DNA of 64,000 nt from the NCBI RefSeq assembly GCF_019857225.1, contig NZ_JAFJSY010000005.1:40240-104239 (forward strand). The letters run 5' to 3'. Below are positions 60,266-64,000 of the stretch, piece by piece. Position 1 is the stretch's first letter. Each line of letters opens with the position of its first letter. The stretch comes from Streptomyces plumbidurans (GTDB lineage: Bacteria > Actinomycetota > Actinomycetes > Streptomycetales > Streptomycetaceae). The notes beneath the pieces were generated by a model. It saw only the letters and a list, made by a program, of their open reading frames with translations, searched no databases and was not told where the DNA came from. A program made the translations under genes and the position numbers.

Positions 60266-60799
60266 ATGAGCGAGATCATCCTGATGTCCGACCCGCGGGT
60301 CGCCGCCGTGACGGTGAAGGAAAACGGCGAGCCCCCTGGTGGACGTACGCGACGTCCTGCTGGTCGACGACCGCAAGCACGAGGACTCCCAGGGGGCCGA
60401 GACCCTGCTGCGGCAGGCGTCGTGGACCGCCTCCTCGTCGCGCAGTCCCGGCTGCCCGACGGCCTGCGTCTGCTGTTCGTGGAGGGATACCGGACGCCGG
60501 CACTCCAGCGTCACTACTTCGAGCGGTACGCGGACGAGCTGCGGGCCGCGCATCCGGAGTGGCCGACGGAACGCGTCCGCACCGCCGCCACCCGCTACGT
60601 CTCCTCGCCCGACATAGCCCCGCACGGCGCCGGCGCGGCGGTCGATCTCACCCTCGCTGACGCGGACGGACGCGAACTCGATCTCGGCACGCCGATGAAC
60701 ACCGAGCGGTGGCACTGGTCGTACGGCGACCGGTACTGGGCGCTCATGAGGGGAACGGAGGCCGCCGTCTACGGCCCCAAGGAGCCCGGCAACTCCTAG
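60266..60799 (+). pseudogene. VanX-like D-Ala-D-Ala dipeptidase (M15), decayed
   Basis: The frame starts 'MSEIILMSDPRVAAVTVKENGEP' as in VanX-type dipeptidases. An extra C in a C-run near 60335 then shifts it to 'LVDVRDVLLVDDRKHEDSQGAETLLRQA', and a compensating loss near 60420 restores it ('VVDRLLVAQSRLPDGLRLLFVEGYRTPALQRHYFERYAD'). The metal site 'APHGAGAAVDLTL' and the C-terminal 'ERWHWSYGDRYWAL' remain, but about 45 residues normally between 'GTPMN' and this motif are missing. Two frameshifts plus the deletion make activity unlikely. Confidence 0.8.
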
Positions 60800-61758
60800 G
60801 CGCCGAAAGCGTTCACCCCCGTCAAGCGGGCCGACAGTTCCCACAGGCGGGCCGCCTCTTCGGGGTCGGTCGCCCAGGGCTTGACGCCGGAGGTCTGGTT
60901 GCCGTCGACGGCGGGTTCGGCGATGTCGCAGTCCTCCAGGTAGACGCCGCCGAGGCCGTCGAGCTGGGGTGAGGTGGCCGCCCACACCTGGGTCGCCGCG
61001 CCCTGCTGCGGGGTTTTGAAGCCCGACGGGTTGAGCACGTTGCCGGCCTCGTCGATCCAGCCGCGCTCGATCATCTCCTCCTTGGGGATGTGCCGTTGGA
61101 GCGGCGTGATGATGCCGCCCGGGTGCAGCGAGAAGGCGCGTACGCCGGCGTCGCGGCCGAGCTTGTCGAGGTGGACGGCGAACAGGACGTTCGCGGTCTT
61201 GGCCTGGCCGTACGCCTGCCACTTGTCGTAGCCGGTCGTCCATTGGACGTCGTCCCAGCGCATGCCCGAGAAGTGGTGGGCGCGGGAGGAGACGGAGACG
61301 ATCCGGGCGCCGCCGGGTGCGATGGCCGGCCACAGGCGGTTGACCAGGGCGAAGTGGCCGAGGTGGTTGGTGGCGAACTGCGCCTCCCAGCCGGGCCCCA
61401 CCCGGGTCTCCGGGCAGGCCATGATCCCGGCACTGTCGATCATGATGTCGATGGTCCGCCCGGAGGCGAGGAACCGCTCCGCGAAGGCACGCACGCTGTC
61501 CTGGTCGCCGAGGTCCAGCTCGTCCACCTCGACGCCGTCGAGCCCCGCCAGCGCCTCCTCGGCGGTGGAGCGGCGGCGGGCGGGGACGACGACATGGGCG
61601 CCCGCCTTGGTGAGCGCGCGGGTCGCCTCCAGGCCGATGCCCGAGTAGCCGCCGGTGACGACGCCGAGCCTGCCCGTGAGGTCGATCCCCGCGAGGACGT
61701 CGTCCGCGGTGCTGGTGGCGCCGAAACCTGATCCGATCTTGTGCTGTGCAGTGCTCAT
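60796..61758 (-). CDS. SDR family oxidoreductase (WWOX/retinol-dehydrogenase-like)
   Basis: A 320-aa SDR: 'LGVVTGGYSGIGLEATRALTKAGAHVVVPARR', 'DSAGIMACPET', 'FATNHLGHFALVNRLW', Ser in 'IVSVSSRAHHFSG' and Tyr-x3-Lys in 'YGQAKTANVLFAVHL'. Such proteins oxidise or reduce unknown lipophilic substrates. It is convergent with the decayed VanX gene (4-bp overlap). A 16-bp palindromic site lies just upstream. Confidence 0.9.
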   Translation of the reverse strand: MSTAQHKIGSGFGATSTADDVLAGIDLTGRLGVVTGGYSGIGLEATRALTKAGAHVVVPARRRSTAEEALAGLDGVEVDELDLGDQDSVRAFAERFLASGRTIDIMIDSAGIMACPETRVGPGWEAQFATNHLGHFALVNRLWPAIAPGGARIVSVSSRAHHFSGMRWDDVQWTTGYDKWQAYGQAKTANVLFAVHLDKLGRDAGVRAFSLHPGGIITPLQRHIPKEEMIERGWIDEAGNVLNPSGFKTPQQGAATQVWAATSPQLDGLGGVYLEDCDIAEPAVDGNQTSGVKPWATDPEEAARLWELSARLTGVNAFGA

Positions 61759-61775
61759 GTCCGTAACGCTACGAA

Positions 61776-61791
61776 TTCGAGTGCTCTCGAA
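61776..61791. promoter_or_regulatory. Inverted-repeat operator before the SDR gene
   Basis: TTCGAG-TGCT-CTCGAA (61776-61791) is a perfect 6-bp-arm inverted repeat 18 bp upstream of the SDR start, at a core promoter position. The regulator is unknown; none is adjacent. Confidence 0.6.
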
Positions 61792-61816
61792 GTCAAGTGG
61801 AAGACGGCGCCGCTGG

Positions 61817-62479
61817 TCAGCTCTGCCCCAGGGGACTGTCCTTCAGGCGCGCCAGCAGATCGGCCGGGTCGTCGTACACGGCCTGCGCGCCCGCCTCCTC
61901 CAGGTCCGCGCGCGGAATCCCGCCGCACAGCACACCCACGCAGCGCACCCCCGCCTTGCGGCCCGCCCGCATGTCCCACACGGTGTCGCCCACGAAGACC
62001 GCCCGGTCCGCGGGCACCCCGGCCAGCTCCAGGGCGTGTTCGACGGGTTCGGGCGCCGGCTTGCCCTCCTCGACGTCGTCGGCGCTCGCCGTGGCGGTGA
62101 TCGAGTCGTCCGCGTCGATGGCGCGGCGCAGGGCCGACAGTTCGGGGCCGCTCGCGGAGGTGGCGAGGACCACCGTCCAGCCGTCGCGGTCGAGGCGCCG
62201 CAGCAGCTCGCCGGCGTCCCGCAGCGCGGGCAGCCGGTCGAAGTACTGGCCGTACAACGCCGTGTGCGCGGCGCTCAGTTCGGCGTCCTGGTCCTTGTCG
62301 CGCCGGTCGCCGAGCAGCCGCGCCACCAAATCCTCGGAGCCGAGCCCGACGGCCCGGTGGATGGCGTGCATCGGCACCGTGTGGCCGGCCTGGCGAAAGG
62401 CCTCCCACCAGGTCGCCACATGCAGATGATTGGTGTCGACAAGGGTCCCGTCGACGTCGAACACGGCCGCCCGTTCCAT
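61817..62479 (-). CDS. HAD family hydrolase (phosphoglycolate phosphatase-like)
   Basis: A 220-aa HAD hydrolase: motif I 'AVFDVDGTLVDTNHLH' (nucleophile Asp and general acid Asp), motif II 'VLATSASGPEL', motif III Lys in 'VEEGKPAPEPVEHAL', motif IV 'VFVGDTVWDMRAG'. It is a cytoplasmic phosphatase with a C1 cap; the substrate is unknown. The ATG at 62479 is chosen because AGGGAG lies 5 nt upstream. Confidence 0.92.
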   Translation of the reverse strand: MERAAVFDVDGTLVDTNHLHVATWWEAFRQAGHTVPMHAIHRAVGLGSEDLVARLLGDRRDKDQDAELSAAHTALYGQYFDRLPALRDAGELLRRLDRDGWTVVLATSASGPELSALRRAIDADDSITATASADDVEEGKPAPEPVEHALELAGVPADRAVFVGDTVWDMRAGRKAGVRCVGVLCGGIPRADLEEAGAQAVYDDPADLLARLKDSPLGQS

Positions 62480-62516
62480 GCACACTCCCTGGTTCGCTCA
62501 CCGTACGGGTACCACG

Positions 62517-63554
62517 TCAGGGCCCCGCCACTCCCTCCGGCGTACGCCGCTCCCGGGTCCACGCCAGCAACTCGTCCAGGGACCAGGTGGTCACCACGCG
62601 CTCGGCGGGCACCCCGCACTCCTCGGCCCGGGCGCAGCCGTTGATCTGCCAGTCGAGCTGCCCGGGCGCGTGCGCGTCCGTGTCGACCGAGAACAGCACG
62701 CCCGCTTCCACCGCGCGGCGCAGCAGCCGCCGCGGCGGGTCGAGCCGCTCCGGGCGGCTGTTGATCTCCAGTGCCGTACCGGTCTCCGCGCACGCGGCGA
62801 ACACCGCGTCCGCGTCGAACTCCGACTCGGGCCGCCCGCGCCCGGTCACCAGCCGCCCCGTGCAGTGCCCCAGGACGTCCGAGTGCGGATTGCGTACGGC
62901 CGCCACCATGCGCCGGGTCATCGAGCGGGCGTCCATGCGCAGCTTGGAGTGCACGGACACCACCACGACGTCGAGCCGCTCCAGCAGCTCCGGCTCCTGG
63001 TCGAGCGAGCCGTCGTCGAGGATGTCGCACTCGATGCCGGTCAGCAGCCGGAACGGCGCCCAGGCCGCATTCAGCCCCGCCACCACGTCGAGCTGCTCCC
63101 GCAGTCGCTCGGGCGACAAGCCGCGCGCGACGGTCAGCCGTGGCGAGTGGTCGGTCAGCACCGCCCACTCGTGCCCGAGCTCGGCCGCGGTCCGCCCCAT
63201 CTCCTCGATCGGGCTGCCCCCGTCCGACCAGTCGGAGTGCAGATGGCAGTCGCCGCGCAGCAGTGCCCGCAGCTCCGCCCCGGCCCCGGTGGGCGGGGCC
63301 CCGGCCTCGTCCTCCAGCTTGCGCAGATACTCCGGCACCTGCCCGGCCAGCGCCTCCCGCGCCACCTGGGCCGTCTTCGGGCCGACGCCCTTCAGCGACT
63401 CCAGGGACCCGTCGTCGGCCCGCTCACGGACCTTGCCCGCGGGCAGCGCCGCGAGGACGCGGGACGCCGTGCGGAAGGCGCGGACGCGATAGGTCGGCGC
63501 CAGGGACCGCTCCAGCAGGAAGGCGATCCGGTCCAGTGCCTCTACGGGATCCAT
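62517..63554 (-). CDS. PHP domain phosphoesterase (PolX C-terminal-like) with HhH motif
   Basis: A 345-aa protein with an N-terminal helix-hairpin-helix region ('SLESLKGVGPKTAQVAREALAGQVPEYL', about residues 55-80) and a C-terminal PHP metal-dependent phosphoesterase: 'GDCHLHSDWSDGG', 'VLTDHSPRL', 'GIECDI', 'VVSVHSKL', 'VLGHCTGRL', 'EINSRPERLDP', 'FSVDTDAHAPGQLDW'. It looks like a bacterial PolX lacking the polymerase domain; a DNA 3'-end phosphatase/exonuclease role is plausible. ATG 63554 has GGAGG 5 nt upstream. Confidence 0.9.
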   Translation of the reverse strand: MDPVEALDRIAFLLERSLAPTYRVRAFRTASRVLAALPAGKVRERADDGSLESLKGVGPKTAQVAREALAGQVPEYLRKLEDEAGAPPTGAGAELRALLRGDCHLHSDWSDGGSPIEEMGRTAAELGHEWAVLTDHSPRLTVARGLSPERLREQLDVVAGLNAAWAPFRLLTGIECDILDDGSLDQEPELLERLDVVVVSVHSKLRMDARSMTRRMVAAVRNPHSDVLGHCTGRLVTGRGRPESEFDADAVFAACAETGTALEINSRPERLDPPRRLLRRAVEAGVLFSVDTDAHAPGQLDWQINGCARAEECGVPAERVVTTWSLDELLAWTRERRTPEGVAGP

Positions 63555-63651
63555 GGTGACCTCCACGACCAGGGTTCCCCAGCGACGGGCGCACCGCACC
63601 GCGTGGACGGTCGATCGGGCGGCAGCGGACCCGGGCGCACGGCATGGAAAA

Positions 63652-63682
63652 GCCGAGCGGCACGCAGGACGTGCCGCTCGGC
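63652..63682 (-). terminator. Strong intrinsic terminator of the GH16 gene
   Basis: GCCGAGCGGCACG (63652-63664) and CGTGCCGCTCGGC (63670-63682) form a perfect 13-bp stem with a 5-nt loop. On the minus strand the stem is followed by TTTT, giving a classical rho-independent terminator 16 bp after the GH16 stop. Confidence 0.85.
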
Positions 63683-63697
63683 AGGGGACGGTCGGCG

Positions 63698-64000
63698 TCA
63701 GCTCGTCGTGACCGACACGGAGTCCACGATGAGTTGCTGGGGGAAGCTGGTGGAGGCGTCGGGGTCGCCGGGCCAGTAGCCGCCGACGGCGAGGTTGAGG
63801 ATGAGGAAGAAGGGCTTGTTGAAGACCCAGGTCTTGCCGCCGAGGTCGGCGGGGGTGCGCTTTTGGTAGACGTTGCCGTCGACGGTCCAGGTGATGGAGT
63901 CGGGGGCCCAGTCGACGGCGAAGGTGTGGAAGTCGTCGGCGAAGGCCTGGCCGTTCGGCAGGGTGTAGGGGGCGCCGATGCCGCCGGAGCCGGAGTAGCC
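63698..64000 (-). CDS. GH16 beta-1,3-glucanase, C-terminal part (continues beyond window)
   Basis: The last 100 codons of a GH16 glucanase: 'GQAFADDFHTFAVDWAPDSITWTVDGNVYQKR', 'FFLILNLAVGGYWPGDPD', 'FPQQLIVDSVSVTTS'. These are the typical beta-jelly-roll strands after the catalytic ExDxxE (outside the window). It is likely a secreted laminarinase; no C-terminal carbohydrate-binding module is attached. The start lies beyond 64000. Confidence 0.88.
   Translation of the reverse strand, partial: GYSGSGGIGAPYTLPNGQAFADDFHTFAVDWAPDSITWTVDGNVYQKRTPADLGGKTWVFNKPFFLILNLAVGGYWPGDPDASTSFPQQLIVDSVSVTTS

Noticed and set aside
1..64000. CRISPR arrays, tRNA/rRNA genes, insertion sequences, prophage or attachment sites
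   Set aside because: No regularly spaced short repeats with unique spacers, no cloverleaf sequences and no transposase or integrase motifs were found; the tandem repeats are directly adjacent, not spaced.

Overview
This is a high-GC actinobacterial chromosome segment, very probably from Streptomyces. The support is the extreme third-position GC, frequent GTG/TTG starts, dense ATGA/GTGA overlaps, LacI/TetR/ROK/YheO-type regulators, Tat-dependent secreted enzymes and a DmdR1/IdeR-type iron box. No tRNA, rRNA, CRISPR array, transposase or phage gene was seen. The two outermost genes are cut by the window edges: a PepSY membrane protein at 3-848 and a GH16 beta-glucanase at 63698-64000.

Layout. 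1-13.6 kb holds housekeeping and stress genes: a PepSY protein, TPR protein, MarR pair with pirin, SDR, a CoiA-like nuclease, a YheO-type regulator with a threonine/hydroxyaspartate-type dehydratase, a cupin, a MoxR/VWA pair, TetR, and a FtsX-type ABC exporter. 13.7-17.9 kb is a glycine betaine/choline-type ABC uptake system whose ATPase is encoded convergently. 18.0-36.7 kb is a complete L-rhamnose utilisation locus: a Tat-exported GH78 rhamnosidase, ABC importer (RhaT/P/Q/S), mutarotase, isomerase, kinase, bifunctional aldolase/dehydrogenase, LutABC lactate oxidation, a BNR-4 beta-propeller protein and a LacI regulator. 36.8-49.5 kb holds assorted genes, including a peptidase, a GIY-YIG-like protein, a Cys-rich/pentapeptide fusion, a stand-alone CYP102-like P450 with TetR, an iron-box DUF2470 gene and a FUSC protein. 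49.6-58.6 kb holds GH13 glucosidase/LacI, a self-sufficient CYP102-type P450-reductase fusion, a phosphotransferase and a ROK regulator. 58.6-64 kb holds a 129-bp tandem array, an epimerase, a decayed VanX-like dipeptidase, an SDR, a HAD phosphatase, a PHP phosphoesterase and a GH16 glucanase.

How genes work together. The rhamnose locus reads as one pathway: rhamnosides are cleaved outside, rhamnose is imported, then mutarotated, isomerised, phosphorylated and cleaved to DHAP and L-lactaldehyde. The latter is oxidised to L-lactate by the fused SDR domain and to pyruvate by LutABC, encoded in the same apparent transcription unit. LacI-type palindromes (TGAAACGTTACA, TGAATCGATTCA, TGAAACCTTTCA) sit in front of the key units.

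Most notable signals. (i) Two exact matches to the PafBC-dependent, RecA-independent DNA-damage promoter (TTGTCAGTG-N8-TANNNT) lie in front of a CoiA-like nuclease and an unknown 190-aa protein, both apparently leaderless. (ii) A perfect 20-bp palindrome precedes the CYP102 fusion. (iii) A BNR-4 protein of the PL42/PL24-25-like fold sits inside the rhamnose operon. (iv) A 129-bp tandem array is built from the fused 3' ends of two convergent genes. (v) An iron box abuts the Shine-Dalgarno of a DUF2470 gene.
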